49,648 nucleotides of DNA from Candidatus Doudnabacteria bacterium (GTDB lineage Bacteria; Patescibacteriota; Doudnabacteria; UBA920; O2-02-FULL-48-8): NCBI GenBank assembly GCA_016182875.1, contig JACPFQ010000005.1, positions 1 through 49,648 of the forward strand. Reading direction: 5' to 3'. Positions within the stretch are counted from its first letter, which is position 1, and every line of letters begins with the position of its first letter. A program made the translations under genes and the position numbers. Shown piece by piece: positions 40,174-48,854 of this stretch. The notes beneath the pieces were generated by a model, which had not been told where the DNA came from, did not search any database, and worked only from the letters and a program-made list of their open reading frames with translations.

Positions 40174-43100
40174 CTGCTTGATTTTGGCCTTAAGTTCTTC
40201 GTTGAGATTTATCTTGAATGGCGTTTTGACCTGCTGATTCTCGATTTGGAGAGAAACCAAGATTTCGCCGGGATTGGCTTCAAAAAGCTTTTTTAAGGAC
40301 AGGAAGAGCTCGTCGTTGGCCGAGCCCGGGATTTTTATCGTCACCGAGGACGATCTTGGGGGGGCGTTGATGTCTTTGATTTCTTCGGCCAAAAATTTGG
40401 GCACCCCGTCTTTATCCGAGACCCGGCCGGAAATAAGAACAATGTTCGATTCGGCAATCAGGCTTAGGTATTTTTGGAGCACTGAGGGAAAAATAAGCGC
40501 TTCCACCGTGCCGGTGGTGTCCTCAACGTCTATAAATGCCATTTGCTCGCCTTTTTTGGTGAGGATTTTTTGGACCTTGGTTATGATTCCGCCAATGGTA
40601 GTGGCGCTTGCGACTGCACTCAGCTCTTTGATGGGTTGGACGAGGTGCTTAAACTTATTTGCCACCTCGTCCAGCGGATGGGCGCTGACGTACAAGCCCA
40701 AAAATTCTTTCTCCCAGTTAAGCTTGTCTTTTTCAGTCGCTTTTTCCACCGGCCGCAGCTTAAGCTTTACGGTAAAATTTAGGTTTTCTCCAAACAAACT
40801 GCTTTGCTGCTGGCTTCCCCTTTGGCTTTTAGCAAACTCAAGGATTGCTTCAGTGTTGGCAAGCAGGGTATTGCGCTCCCCAAACGAATCAAGCGCTCCT
40901 GATTTAACCAGCGCTTCCCAGGATTTCTTGTTGAAATTTCTGGTTTGGAGCCGGGTCACAAAGTCTTCAAGCGAAAGAAACTTTCCCCCTTCCTTCCTTT
41001 GGATAATCAGGGTCTGTATCACGTCGCTTCCCAAATTTTTGATGGCCGAGAATCCGAATCGGATATGTTTGTCGTCGATCACGGTAAAGTTGTTGAGGCT
41101 TTCATTTACATCCGGCGGCAAGACTTCAATGCCCATCTCCCGGCACTCGGCAACCGCGTCGGCAATGGTCGAAGCGTCCCCGGCCTCGGCCGTCATCAGG
41201 GCCGCCATGAATTCTACTGGGTAGTTGGCTTTCATGAAGGCAGTCTGGTAGGCGACTATGGCATAGGATGCGGCGTGGGCTTTATTGAATCCGTAGGCGG
41301 CGAAGGGTTCAATCAGCTGCCAGAGCATCAAGGCCCGTTCCTTGGTGTAGTTCGAGTGGGTCAGGCATCCTTCTGTGAATTTTTCCTTCTGGGCGGCCAT
41401 CTCCTTCGGAATTTTTTTGCCCATGGCCTTGCGCAGTTTGTCCGCCTCTTCCCAGGTATATCCGGCAATGTGAATCGCAATCAGCAGGACGTCATCCTGA
41501 TAGGTGATGATGCCGTTGGACATGGAGAGGATGTCAACCATCTTTGGGTCGGAATACGAAATAAGTTTGGGATTGTGCTTGCGGCGGATGTATTCGGGAA
41601 TCGATTCGATCGGACCCGGGCGGTAGAGAGAAATCATGGCCATGATGTCGAAGATGTTGGTCGGGGCCAGCTCTTTAAGGTAGCGGGTCATGCCCGAACC
41701 GCCCAGCTGAAACAATCCCATGGTTTTGCCCATCGCCAGAAGCTGATAAGTTTTTTTGTCGTCAAGCTTGAGATTATTTATGTCAATTTTTATATTCTTG
41801 GTGTGCGCGACGATTTCGACCGTGTTTCCCAAAATCGATAAATTTCGGATTCCCAAAAAGTCCATTTTCACCAAGCCGGCATCTTCAACCGAGTACATGT
41901 CATATTGGGTGATGATTTTTCCATCCTGGTCTTGCTGGAGCGGCGTGTAGTCGGACAAAGGCTCAGGCGCGATTACGATTCCCGCGGCGTGGACAGAAGC
42001 ATGCCTGGCCACTCCTTCGACTTTCAGGGCCAGATCCACCAGACGCCTGGTTTCCGGGTCGGCGTCATAGGCCCCTTTCAGTTCACCGCTTACTTCCAAG
42101 GCTTTTTCTATGGTCATGTGGAAGCCGTATTTTCCGAACGGAACCATTTTGGCTATTTTGTCGCATTTGGCGTATGGGACGCCAAGAGCGCGGCCGATGT
42201 CCCGCACCGCCGCTCTCGCCATCATCGTTCCGAAGGTCACAATCTGGGCGACTTTGTCTTCGCCGTATTTTTTTGTCACATATTCAATCACTTCGTCTCT
42301 CCGCGAGTCGGCAAAATCCATATCAATATCCGGCGGAATAGGCCGCTCAAGGGTTAAGAAGCGCTCGAATGGAAGCTTGTAGTCGAGGGGGTTGATAGTC
42401 GTAATGCCGATTGAGTAAGAAACCAGCGAGCCGGCGGCGCTTCCTCTGGTGGTGGCAATAATGCCGCGGTTTCTGGCCCAGTTGACGAAGTCCGACACGA
42501 CCAAAAAATAGCTGGAGTAATTTTTTTTGTTAATGACGTGCAACTCGTACTCAAGCCTCTCTTTGGTTTCGGGGTTAAGAAGATTTTTTTCCGCCAGGCC
42601 CCTAAAAGCGAGTTCTGTCAAAAAACTTGCAGGGCTATGGCCGGCAGGCAGGGGAAAGTCAGGAAACGCTCTTTCGTTCAGGGTGATTTGAAGGTTTACG
42701 AGCTCGGCTATTTTTGAGGTATTGGCTATGGCTTCCGGCAGGTCCGAGAATAGTTGCTGCATTTGCGAACCGGATTTAAGGCTGAGGTCGCTTTTCCGCA
42801 TGTCCAGCCTGTTTGGTTCATTGACGCTCACTCCCATCCCGACGCACAACAGCAGGTCTTGCGCTTCGGCGTCGCTTGCTTGAAGATAATGGCTGTCGTT
42901 GGTGGCGACCAGCGGCGTTCCGGTTTTTTGCGACAAGGCGACCAGCCGTTCATTGAGCAATTTTTCCTTTCTGTCGTATTCGGGATCAGTGCTGTTATGT
43001 CTTTGGATTTCCAGATAGAAGCTGTCGGGCTGGAAAATATTTTTATACTCCTTTACCAGCTGCTCGGCTTTTTCGAATTCGCCGTTAAGCAGAGCCCTGG

Positions 43101-43527
43101 GAATATCTCCGCGCATGCAGCCGGAAAGTCCGATCAGGTTTCGTGCATGTTGGGAAAGGGCATGTTTGTCAATCCGCGGATGATAATAGAAGCCTTGCAA
43201 ATGGCCGATGGTCGAAAGCTTCATTAAATCCTTATAGCCCTCAAAGTTCTTTGCCAGAAGGACTATGTGATAATAGTCGTTATCAATCCTATTCCGTTTG
43301 TCGGTGAGGTTCTCGAGCGCCAGGTATGCTTCCATGCCGATGATCGGCTTGATTCCGGCTTGGACGGCCTTCTTATAAAATTCAATCGCTCCGTACATGA
43401 CCCCATGGTCGGTCAGGGCCAAAGCGGAAAACCCCTGCTTTTTGGCAGAGCCTATAAGCTCGTCAATTTTGGGCATTCCGTCGAGCAGGGAATAATGGGA
43501 ATGCACGTGAAGGTGAGCGAAGTTCAT
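40162..43527 (-). CDS. dnaE: DNA polymerase III subunit alpha
   Basis: 1121-aa replicative polymerase. An N-terminal PHP domain begins 'FAHLHVHSHYSLLDG'. The catalytic aspartates are in 'PPDIDMDFAD' near 396-404, with a third near 'TYQDDVLLIA'. Finger, helix-hairpin-helix and OB domains ('GGIITKVQKILTKKGEQMAF') follow. The length fits the DnaE1 type. No palindromic element has entered this gene although it is the longest conserved one in the window. The promoter of the next gene downstream overlaps its 3' end. Confidence 0.97.
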   Translation of the reverse strand: MNFAHLHVHSHYSLLDGMPKIDELIGSAKKQGFSALALTDHGVMYGAIEFYKKAVQAGIKPIIGMEAYLALENLTDKRNRIDNDYYHIVLLAKNFEGYKDLMKLSTIGHLQGFYYHPRIDKHALSQHARNLIGLSGCMRGDIPRALLNGEFEKAEQLVKEYKNIFQPDSFYLEIQRHNSTDPEYDRKEKLLNERLVALSQKTGTPLVATNDSHYLQASDAEAQDLLLCVGMGVSVNEPNRLDMRKSDLSLKSGSQMQQLFSDLPEAIANTSKIAELVNLQITLNERAFPDFPLPAGHSPASFLTELAFRGLAEKNLLNPETKERLEYELHVINKKNYSSYFLVVSDFVNWARNRGIIATTRGSAAGSLVSYSIGITTINPLDYKLPFERFLTLERPIPPDIDMDFADSRRDEVIEYVTKKYGEDKVAQIVTFGTMMARAAVRDIGRALGVPYAKCDKIAKMVPFGKYGFHMTIEKALEVSGELKGAYDADPETRRLVDLALKVEGVARHASVHAAGIVIAPEPLSDYTPLQQDQDGKIITQYDMYSVEDAGLVKMDFLGIRNLSILGNTVEIVAHTKNIKIDINNLKLDDKKTYQLLAMGKTMGLFQLGGSGMTRYLKELAPTNIFDIMAMISLYRPGPIESIPEYIRRKHNPKLISYSDPKMVDILSMSNGIITYQDDVLLIAIHIAGYTWEEADKLRKAMGKKIPKEMAAQKEKFTEGCLTHSNYTKERALMLWQLIEPFAAYGFNKAHAASYAIVAYQTAFMKANYPVEFMAALMTAEAGDASTIADAVAECREMGIEVLPPDVNESLNNFTVIDDKHIRFGFSAIKNLGSDVIQTLIIQRKEGGKFLSLEDFVTRLQTRNFNKKSWEALVKSGALDSFGERNTLLANTEAILEFAKSQRGSQQQSSLFGENLNFTVKLKLRPVEKATEKDKLNWEKEFLGLYVSAHPLDEVANKFKHLVQPIKELSAVASATTIGGIITKVQKILTKKGEQMAFIDVEDTTGTVEALIFPSVLQKYLSLIAESNIVLISGRVSDKDGVPKFLAEEIKDINAPPRSSSVTIKIPGSANDELFLSLKKLFEANPGEILVSLQIENQQVKTPFKINLNEELKAKIKQLLS

Positions 43528-43556
43528 GCAGTGCCATTATGGCAAAGTTTACGGCA

Positions 43557-43585
43557 TTTATGCAAACGATTTTTTCCTGTATAAT
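43557..43585 (+). promoter_or_regulatory. promoter before the 273-aa protein and rodA
   Basis: TTTATG (43557-43562) and TATAAT (43580-43585) are 17 bases apart, with TG just before the -10. The ATG lies ten bases downstream, so the leader is very short. dnaE diverges from here. Confidence 0.6.
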
Positions 43586-43595
43586 TTAGAAAAAC

Positions 43596-44417
43596 ATGAA
43601 ACCAATGAATTTCAACAATGAGCGGATGCAGGAGTTGATGTTGATTATCGATGACAACCTCAGAACTCTTAATATTCGCTTCCGCCAGGCCCTGTTTATT
43701 TCGCTGATTGCGGCCATTCCGTTATTTTTTCTGTTAAAATTTTCTTTTTATCAGCTCAGCATAAAAAATTATACCCCGCCGGAGGTTACCAGGCCGGGCG
43801 GGGAAGTGGCCGCCCTAAGCGTGGTTGATTCCAAGATTTTTACGCTGGACAGCGAATCGTATTCCGGATACGTAAAAATAAAAAACATCAATTTGGACCG
43901 GGGCGTTGCCGAACTGCGCTATGAGGCCTCCTTTAAAACTTTAGGCGGCAGCATGGCAACCGCCGTTTCCGGCAAAACCTTCATTCTGCCGGCTTCAGAG
44001 AAGATTTTGGTATTCAGCCGCTTCACTTCGGATAAAAAACCGGACCTGATTGAATTTAATTTTTTAGGAGACACCCGATTTGTTTATAAGCCGCAGCTCC
44101 CGAACATCGATATCGAAAAACAAAGAGTGCAATTTGAGTCAGGCGAAGAATTTGCGGTTTTGGGGGCGATTCGGAATACTTCCGCCTTTACGGTCAGCCA
44201 GGTCTACGTGCCGGTTCTGCTTTATGACAACAAGCAGAATGTGGTCGGAGTGAATTCGACTCTGCTCAACGAGGTCAAATCCCAAGAAGTCAGAAGCTTC
44301 CGATTTGTCTGGCCCCGGAAAGTCGAAGGAGTGGTGCGGGCGGAGATTAATCCGGAAGTTAACATTTTTGACAAAAAATTGTTGAGCACCGAGGTCGAGG
44401 AAGTGGAGTTAAGGTGA
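43596..44417 (+). CDS. membrane-anchored protein of unknown function upstream of rodA
   Basis: 273 aa. A cytoplasmic N-terminus of about 30 residues, one membrane helix (about 33-50), and an extracellular part with two beta-rich domains. The second ('FAVLGAIRNTSAFTVSQVYV') resembles the FxLYD/Ig-like fold of envelope proteins. The stop codon overlaps the rodA start (GTGA), so the two are translationally coupled and may act together in wall growth. No catalytic residues seen. Confidence 0.7.
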   Translation: MKPMNFNNERMQELMLIIDDNLRTLNIRFRQALFISLIAAIPLFFLLKFSFYQLSIKNYTPPEVTRPGGEVAALSVVDSKIFTLDSESYSGYVKIKNINLDRGVAELRYEASFKTLGGSMATAVSGKTFILPASEKILVFSRFTSDKKPDLIEFNFLGDTRFVYKPQLPNIDIEKQRVQFESGEEFAVLGAIRNTSAFTVSQVYVPVLLYDNKQNVVGVNSTLLNEVKSQEVRSFRFVWPRKVEGVVRAEINPEVNIFDKKLLSTEVEEVELR

Positions 44418-45517
44418 AAAGCTGGCTTTCCGGCTTCATATATTTTGATTGGACTGCTTGCTGCGGTAGTATTTTGCTGCTCGTTTTGGGTTTGCTCATG
44501 ATTTATTCGACGACCTACGAAAGCGGCGCGGGCTTATTTGAAAAACAGATTATTTTCGCGGCGGCAGGCATCACGGTCATGTTGTTTTTGGCTTTTTTTG
44601 ATTACCACAACCTGAAGAAAATTACCGCCTGGGGCTACGTGGTAATAATTTTGAGCCTGGTTTCCGTCTGGCTGTTTGCCGAGCCGATAAGGGGATCCAC
44701 GCGGTGGATTGATTTGGGCTTCTTTCGCTTTCAGCCGGCCGAATTCGCCAAAATTATCATGGTTATCGTTACGGCCAAGGTTTTGGATCAGCAGGGAGAA
44801 AAAATTAAAGATTTCCGCTATGTCCTCCTGTCCCTAATCTATGTGGTAATTCCAATTTTTTTAATATTGATCCAGCCTGACTTGGGTTCGGCAATCGTGA
44901 TTTTTTGCACCTGGCTGGGAATGATGGCTTTTTCTAAAATCAGCAAAAAACACCTGGTTTGGATATTTGCCGGGCTGGCCGTCGCGGCGGTGCTGGCGTG
45001 GTTCTTTTTCCTTCACGACTACCAAAAGCAAAGAATCAATACGTTCATTGATCCGGCTTCCGATCCTCAGGGCAGCGGCTACAACGTCATTCAATCAATA
45101 ATCGCCGTCGGGTCCGGGGAATACTTCGGCCGGGGAGTGGGCCGGGGTTTGCAGTCGCAGCTTGAATTTTTGCCCGAGCGCCAAACTGATTTTATTTTTG
45201 CGTCCACGGCCGAAGAGCTGGGCTTCGTCGGCAGCCTCTTGATTTTAGTTTTGTTTTTTTTGATTTTGTTCCGGCTGATCAAAATTATGAACAGCACCCG
45301 CGATAATTTCGGCATGTATTTGACGCTTGGAATTTTCTTCATGCTTCTAGTGGAGATTTTGATAAACATCGGCATGAATGTCGGGTTGCTTCCGGTCACA
45401 GGGATTCCGCTGCCGCTCCTAAGCTACGGCGGCAGCTCTCTGCTCACGGTTTTTTTGGCTTTAGGCATAATCCAAAGCATCGCCGCCCGGCGAAAAGTAA
45501 TCAAGTTCGGCCAGTAG
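44414..45517 (+). CDS. rodA: SEDS-family peptidoglycan glycosyltransferase, RodA type
   Basis: 367 aa, GTG start, about ten membrane helices. Characteristic are 'IRGSTRWIDLGFFRFQPAEF', 'LILIQPDLGSAIVI', 'GVGRGLQSQLEFLPERQTDFIF' and 'TGIPLPLLSYGGSSLL'. SEDS proteins polymerise lipid II into glycan strands together with a class B penicillin-binding protein (not in the window). RodA is preferred over FtsW because of the pattern and the isolated context, but the distinction is not certain. Confidence 0.92.
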   Translation: MKSWLSGFIYFDWTACCGSILLLVLGLLMIYSTTYESGAGLFEKQIIFAAAGITVMLFLAFFDYHNLKKITAWGYVVIILSLVSVWLFAEPIRGSTRWIDLGFFRFQPAEFAKIIMVIVTAKVLDQQGEKIKDFRYVLLSLIYVVIPIFLILIQPDLGSAIVIFCTWLGMMAFSKISKKHLVWIFAGLAVAAVLAWFFFLHDYQKQRINTFIDPASDPQGSGYNVIQSIIAVGSGEYFGRGVGRGLQSQLEFLPERQTDFIFASTAEELGFVGSLLILVLFFLILFRLIKIMNSTRDNFGMYLTLGIFFMLLVEILINIGMNVGLLPVTGIPLPLLSYGGSSLLTVFLALGIIQSIAARRKVIKFGQ

Positions 45518-45540
45518 CTTGACCAGGTACTGAAATTTTG

Positions 45541-45669
45541 ACCCGCCCGCCTAGACTCAACGTCTAGTCGAGGCTGGTGATATGTTTTTCATGCAAGAAT
45601 CCTCAATCAAAAACATATCGCGCTATAACCTTTCGGCCAGTCATAAGGGATTGCTTAAGTGGCCGAAAG
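45541..45669. other. three consecutive hairpins between rodA and the zinc-ribbon gene
   Basis: CTAGAC/GTCTAG at 45551-45567; GATATGTTTTT (45579-45589) with AAAAACATATC (45609-45619); CTTTCGGCCA (45630-45639) with TGGCCGAAAG (45660-45669), the last with an inner TAAG/CTTA. All stems are perfect. None has a T run after it. No gene is visible between 45518 and 45730. Confidence 0.7.
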
Positions 45670-45730
45670 ATTAAGTCAAATTTCTAGTACCTGGTTGACG
45701 CGTTGTTTTTTTATTTCTAAAATAGGTTAT

Positions 45731-46102
45731 ATGGCACAGCCCCCACACAAGGCCGATTTCAAAAAGATTATTGAATGGTTGGCCTACATCCTCAAATGTC
45801 CCATCTGTGGATACCGTTATAATCTGGAGCAGACCAAAATAATCGACTCCAAGGAGAACATACCGCCGGTAGGCGCCAATTTGCTGGTCCATACCGATTG
45901 CGAGCGGTGCAAAAGCTCGGTGGTGTTCTCGATCGCCATCGACGGACCCGAAATCTTCTCAGTTGGCATGGTCACGGATTTGACTTCTTCCGACACTTCA
46001 AAGTTCAAAAACACCAGCGCCCTAAACTCCGACGACGTCCTGGCAATGCACCAGTTCTTGGAAGGGTTCAGCGGCGACTTCCGGACAGCTCTAAGCAAGT
46101 AA
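45731..46102 (+). CDS. small zinc-ribbon protein of unknown function
   Basis: 123 aa from the ATG 'MAQPPHKADF'; the frame continues upstream from a GTG through hairpin sequence, which is unlikely to be coding. Two cysteine pairs, CPIC (C23/C26) and CERC (C57/C60), form a zinc ribbon. The second half is polar. It may bind RNA, DNA or a protein partner. It is followed by a strong terminator and then rplY, so it seems to be a single-gene unit. Confidence 0.7.
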   Translation: MAQPPHKADFKKIIEWLAYILKCPICGYRYNLEQTKIIDSKENIPPVGANLLVHTDCERCKSSVVFSIAIDGPEIFSVGMVTDLTSSDTSKFKNTSALNSDDVLAMHQFLEGFSGDFRTALSK

Positions 46103-46104
46103 TT

Positions 46105-46131
46105 AAAAGCCCCTTGCGAAGGGGCTTTTTT
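46105..46131 (+). terminator. intrinsic terminator after the zinc-ribbon gene
   Basis: An 11-bp perfect stem AAAAGCCCCTT/AAGGGGCTTTT with a GCG loop and a T run. It can work in both directions. Confidence 0.92.
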
Positions 46132-46166
46132 AGTGGTATTATTCTGAGGCTTAATTAGATTAAAAC

Positions 46167-46889
46167 ATGGAACGAATCACACTTACTGCCAACAAACGCT
46201 CGGTGCTCGGCAAGAAAACGGATCACCTGCGATCCTTGGGAAAATTGCCCGGCGTTTTGTATGGGCGTGATTTGAGTTCGCAGCCGGTTGAAATTTCTGA
46301 AAAAGACTTTGCTTCGGCTTTCAAGAAAGCCGGCGAGAGCACCCTGGTCAACCTGGTAGTCGATGGAGAAAGCAAGCCGGTCATCATTCACAGCGTTCAG
46401 CATCATTATCTATCGGGCCAGCCTATCCACGTGGATTTTTATGCGGTGAGAATGGACGAAAAACTTCATGCCAGGATTCCTTTGCACTTCGTGGGCGAGT
46501 CGTCTGCGGTCAAGACTATGGGCGGCGTGCTCGTAAAAAATCACCATGAAGTCGAAGTCGAGTGTCTGCCCGCGGACCTGCCGCAGTTCATTGAAGTCGA
46601 TATTTCAGCGCTCAATAACTTTGAAGATTTGATCCGGGTTTCGGACCTTAAGGTTTCGGATAAAGTTAAGATATTGATAAATCCCGATGAAGCCGTGGCC
46701 AACGTCGCTCCTCCTCGATCCGAACAAGAACTGGCAGAGCTCAAAGAAGCTCCGGTGGCGGAGGATGTGACTAGGGTTGAGGGTGTCATCAAGCCGGAAG
46801 CTACTGCAGAAGGCAAAGCCACTGAGGGCAAGGAAGACAAGAAGGAAGCTAAAACAGAAGAAAAGCCTAAAGAAAAAGCCAAAGAATAA
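46167..46889 (+). CDS. rplY: 50S ribosomal protein L25 (CTC type)
   Basis: 240 aa. The N-terminal 5S rRNA-binding domain ('TANKRSVLGKKTDHLRSLGK') is followed by the beta-rich TL5/CTC domain ('ARIPLHFVGESSAVKTMGG') and a K/E-rich tail of about 55 residues. The long form occurs in many bacteria, also as a general stress protein. It stands alone between two strong terminators. Confidence 0.93.
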   Translation: MERITLTANKRSVLGKKTDHLRSLGKLPGVLYGRDLSSQPVEISEKDFASAFKKAGESTLVNLVVDGESKPVIIHSVQHHYLSGQPIHVDFYAVRMDEKLHARIPLHFVGESSAVKTMGGVLVKNHHEVEVECLPADLPQFIEVDISALNNFEDLIRVSDLKVSDKVKILINPDEAVANVAPPRSEQELAELKEAPVAEDVTRVEGVIKPEATAEGKATEGKEDKKEAKTEEKPKEKAKE

Positions 46890-46900
46890 ATTTGTAAACC

Positions 46901-46930
46901 AAAAGCCCCCTCTTTTAGCGGGGGCTTTTT
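46901..46930 (+). terminator. intrinsic terminator after rplY
   Basis: A 10-bp stem AAAAGCCCCC/GGGGGCTTTT with a 9-base loop and T run; nearly the same design as the terminator before rplY. Confidence 0.92.
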
Positions 46931-46955
46931 AATGTTATCATACTAAATCAACCCG

Positions 46956-46963
46956 AAAGGAGG
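46956..46963 (+). promoter_or_regulatory. strong Shine-Dalgarno sequence
   Basis: AAAGGAGG, four bases before the ATG at 46968 and only one before the ATG at 46965, so it favours the second start. Most other genes here have no recognisable Shine-Dalgarno. Confidence 0.8.
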
Positions 46964-46967
46964 GATG

Positions 46968-47750
46968 ATGACAGCGACAGATTTCTACCGTCGTGTGATT
47001 CAGATCACCAACGCCAGCGGTGTGGCGGTTCTCGTCGCCGGGGCGTTGGCATTCCGCCAGTACACCGGAATTGTTCGGCGCACGAAAGACCTCGACTTGA
47101 TACTCAGGCGTCAAGACATGGAAGCCTTGCGCGCAGCGCTGCAACGGGAAGGCTTTCGCACCGAGATCGTTTCTTCTCATTGGCTGGGCAAGGTCTGGCA
47201 CGGCCGTCTGTTCGTTGACTTGATTTTCGGATTGGGCAACGGAGTGACTCGGATCACCGATGACTGGTTTCTCCGCTCTGTCCGAGGACGGATCTTTGAC
47301 GAACCAGTCATGCTTTGCGGGATCGAGCACATGATATGGTCGAAGTGCTATGTCATGGAGCGTGAGCGCTTCGACGGCGCAGACGTAGCTCACCTTATCC
47401 GCTACTGCAGTGACCGGCTGGATTGGAAAGACCTACTTTATCTGTTCGGCGATCACTGGCAGCTTCTGTATAGCCACCTCATACACTTCACCTTCACCTA
47501 CTCTGACTGGCAGGACTACATCCCAGTATGGGTGATGGATGAGATGAGGGAACGGCTTGCTTGCTTGAGGGGCTTGAGTGCTCCGGGCCGCGTCTGCCGT
47601 GGAACTCTCGTTTCGCGCGCGCAATATCTCCACGATGTCAACGGCCGTTACGCCGACGCGCGGCTTCAACCAGCCGGTGGCATGACTGCCGCCCAAATCG
47701 CGGCGTGGACAGCTGCAATCGCCGTCGACGGTGATGTTGATTTGGTTTGA
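46968..47750 (+). CDS. nucleotidyltransferase-fold protein, probably horizontally acquired
   Basis: A strong Shine-Dalgarno sequence AAAGGAGG (46956-46963) fits the second ATG (46968) better than the ATG three bases earlier, so 260 aa. 'VAGALAFRQYTGIVRRTKDLDLIL' type sequence near 25-48 has the G-x-A ... T-x-D-x-D pattern of minimal nucleotidyltransferases (AbiEii or DUF6036-like). 'GIEHMIWSKCYV' near 108 is also usual in that group. The rest is helical. Codons are GC-rich and varied, unlike the neighbours, and the strong Shine-Dalgarno is an exception in this window. It is a single-gene unit between terminators. No antitoxin-like partner is adjacent. Confidence 0.65.
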   Translation: MTATDFYRRVIQITNASGVAVLVAGALAFRQYTGIVRRTKDLDLILRRQDMEALRAALQREGFRTEIVSSHWLGKVWHGRLFVDLIFGLGNGVTRITDDWFLRSVRGRIFDEPVMLCGIEHMIWSKCYVMERERFDGADVAHLIRYCSDRLDWKDLLYLFGDHWQLLYSHLIHFTFTYSDWQDYIPVWVMDEMRERLACLRGLSAPGRVCRGTLVSRAQYLHDVNGRYADARLQPAGGMTAAQIAAWTAAIAVDGDVDLV

Positions 47751-47755
47751 GCTTT

Positions 47756-47782
47756 GACTTGCGAACTCGCAGGTCTTTTTTT
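47756..47782 (+). terminator. intrinsic terminator after the nucleotidyltransferase-like gene
   Basis: An 8-bp stem GACTTGCG/CGCAGGTC (one G-T pair), loop AACT, then seven T. It reaches the stop codon of the convergent prmC. Confidence 0.85.
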
Positions 47783-48809
47783 ATTTCATCTCCAGCAATG
47801 CAAATCGGCTTTTTTGATTTAAGTCATTAGAAATTTTAGTCGAGTAATTTGGCAAATATTTGTTTGCCAGCTTTTTGATTGCGGCAGTCTGGCGCGGGTC
47901 GAACTCCAGGAAGATATGCTTGGGTAATAACTCCCCCCAACCCCCTCTTAAATTAAGAGGGGGTGACATAGCGCTTACCAAAGCGGGGGAGTTATTTCTT
48001 ATTTGCTTCAACAACTTTTCTATAAGGGTTAGGCCTTTTTTACCAGCAACCAAAGCTTGTTTAGGTTCAAATCTGGTGCTTCGGTCCTCGAGCTTCGTAA
48101 GGTAGGGGAGGTTGGCCACAATCACATCAAAGCTTTGGTTTTTCCAGGGGGCGAGGAGATGGCCTTGCTTGAATTGAATTTTAACTTTGTGTATGAGAGC
48201 GTTTTTTTTGGCAACTGCCAGAGCTTTTTTGGAAATATCAGAAGCAAAGAATTGGTAATGTCCCTCATCCGGCCTTCGGCCAAGCCCCCGGCGGGAGATG
48301 AGGGAGGGAATTTCTTCTCCCGTTGGGAGAAAGGAACTGCGTAAACTCCCCTCTCCCTTTGGGAGAGGGGTTGGGGGTGAGGGGTTTAGAGATTTCGCGA
48401 TGCTAATGATAATGCATCCCGAACCGGTCCCTACATCCAGAATTTTAAGAGGACATAAAATGCGCGGCCGTCCAAAATATGTTCTCTGTATTTGCTCCTG
48501 GACTAGCTCTACCAAACCTTCAGACTCCGGACGCGGGATAAGGACATGTCTGGTTACCAAAAACTTCAGGCCGAAAAATTCTTTTTCTCCGGTCAAATAG
48601 GCGATCGGCCAGCCCTTAATTTTTTGCTTAACCAATGTTAAGTATAGATATAACTTTTTTTTGAGTATGGTTTTTTGGCTGTGGGTGTAGAGGTAAGTCT
48701 TAGGTTTTTTCAGAACAAAAGAGAGAAGCACTTCGGCATCCAAAGCAGGCGAGTCGGAAGCGCTTTTAAGTCTTGTTGCCCCATAGTTCAAGGCCTGTAT
48801 GATCGTCAT
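47781..48809 (-). CDS. prmC: release factor glutamine methyltransferase PrmC
   Basis: 342 aa. Motif I 'LDVGTGSGCIIISIAK' at about 124-139 binds SAM and 'VANLPYL' (NLPY at 233-236) binds the substrate glutamine. The enzyme methylates the GGQ glutamine of release factors, whose gene prfA lies just upstream. Two in-frame palindromic elements at about residues 142-184 and 272-296 bring the length from the usual 275 to 342. The first separates motif I from 'FASDISKKAL', so from the acidic end of the next strand. The catalytic core should still fold if the element loops out. Confidence 0.92.
   Translation of the reverse strand: MTIIQALNYGATRLKSASDSPALDAEVLLSFVLKKPKTYLYTHSQKTILKKKLYLYLTLVKQKIKGWPIAYLTGEKEFFGLKFLVTRHVLIPRPESEGLVELVQEQIQRTYFGRPRILCPLKILDVGTGSGCIIISIAKSLNPSPPTPLPKGEGSLRSSFLPTGEEIPSLISRRGLGRRPDEGHYQFFASDISKKALAVAKKNALIHKVKIQFKQGHLLAPWKNQSFDVIVANLPYLTKLEDRSTRFEPKQALVAGKKGLTLIEKLLKQIRNNSPALVSAMSPPLNLRGGWGELLPKHIFLEFDPRQTAAIKKLANKYLPNYSTKISNDLNQKSRFALLEMK
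47928..47997 (-). repeat. in-frame palindromic element 2 in prmC
   Basis: Hairpin 'ccccctcttaaattaagagg' and outer arms 'taactccccccaa' / 'gcgggggagtta'. It is coded as 'NNSPALVSAMSPPLNLRGGWGE'-like sequence. Related to pcrA element 2 and the thrS leader element. Confidence 0.8.
48256..48385 (-). repeat. in-frame palindromic element 1 in prmC
   Basis: Two nested hairpins: 'tccctcatccggccttcggcc' type with 'gggagatgagggag', and 'ctcccctctccctttgggag' with 'aggggttgggggtgagggg'. About 43 residues rich in P, S, G and R are added. The sequence family resembles the nested palindrome at the left edge of the window. Confidence 0.75.
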
Positions 48810-48854
48810 GAGTAAACTGTGCCGAATTCTGCTCGTACGAGCAAAAAGTGGTAC

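Noticed and set aside
46105-46930. Paired terminators around rplY as transposon ends
   Set aside because: Their similarity is explained by common terminator design (A-tract, GC stem, T-tract); the loops differ and no transposase is present.
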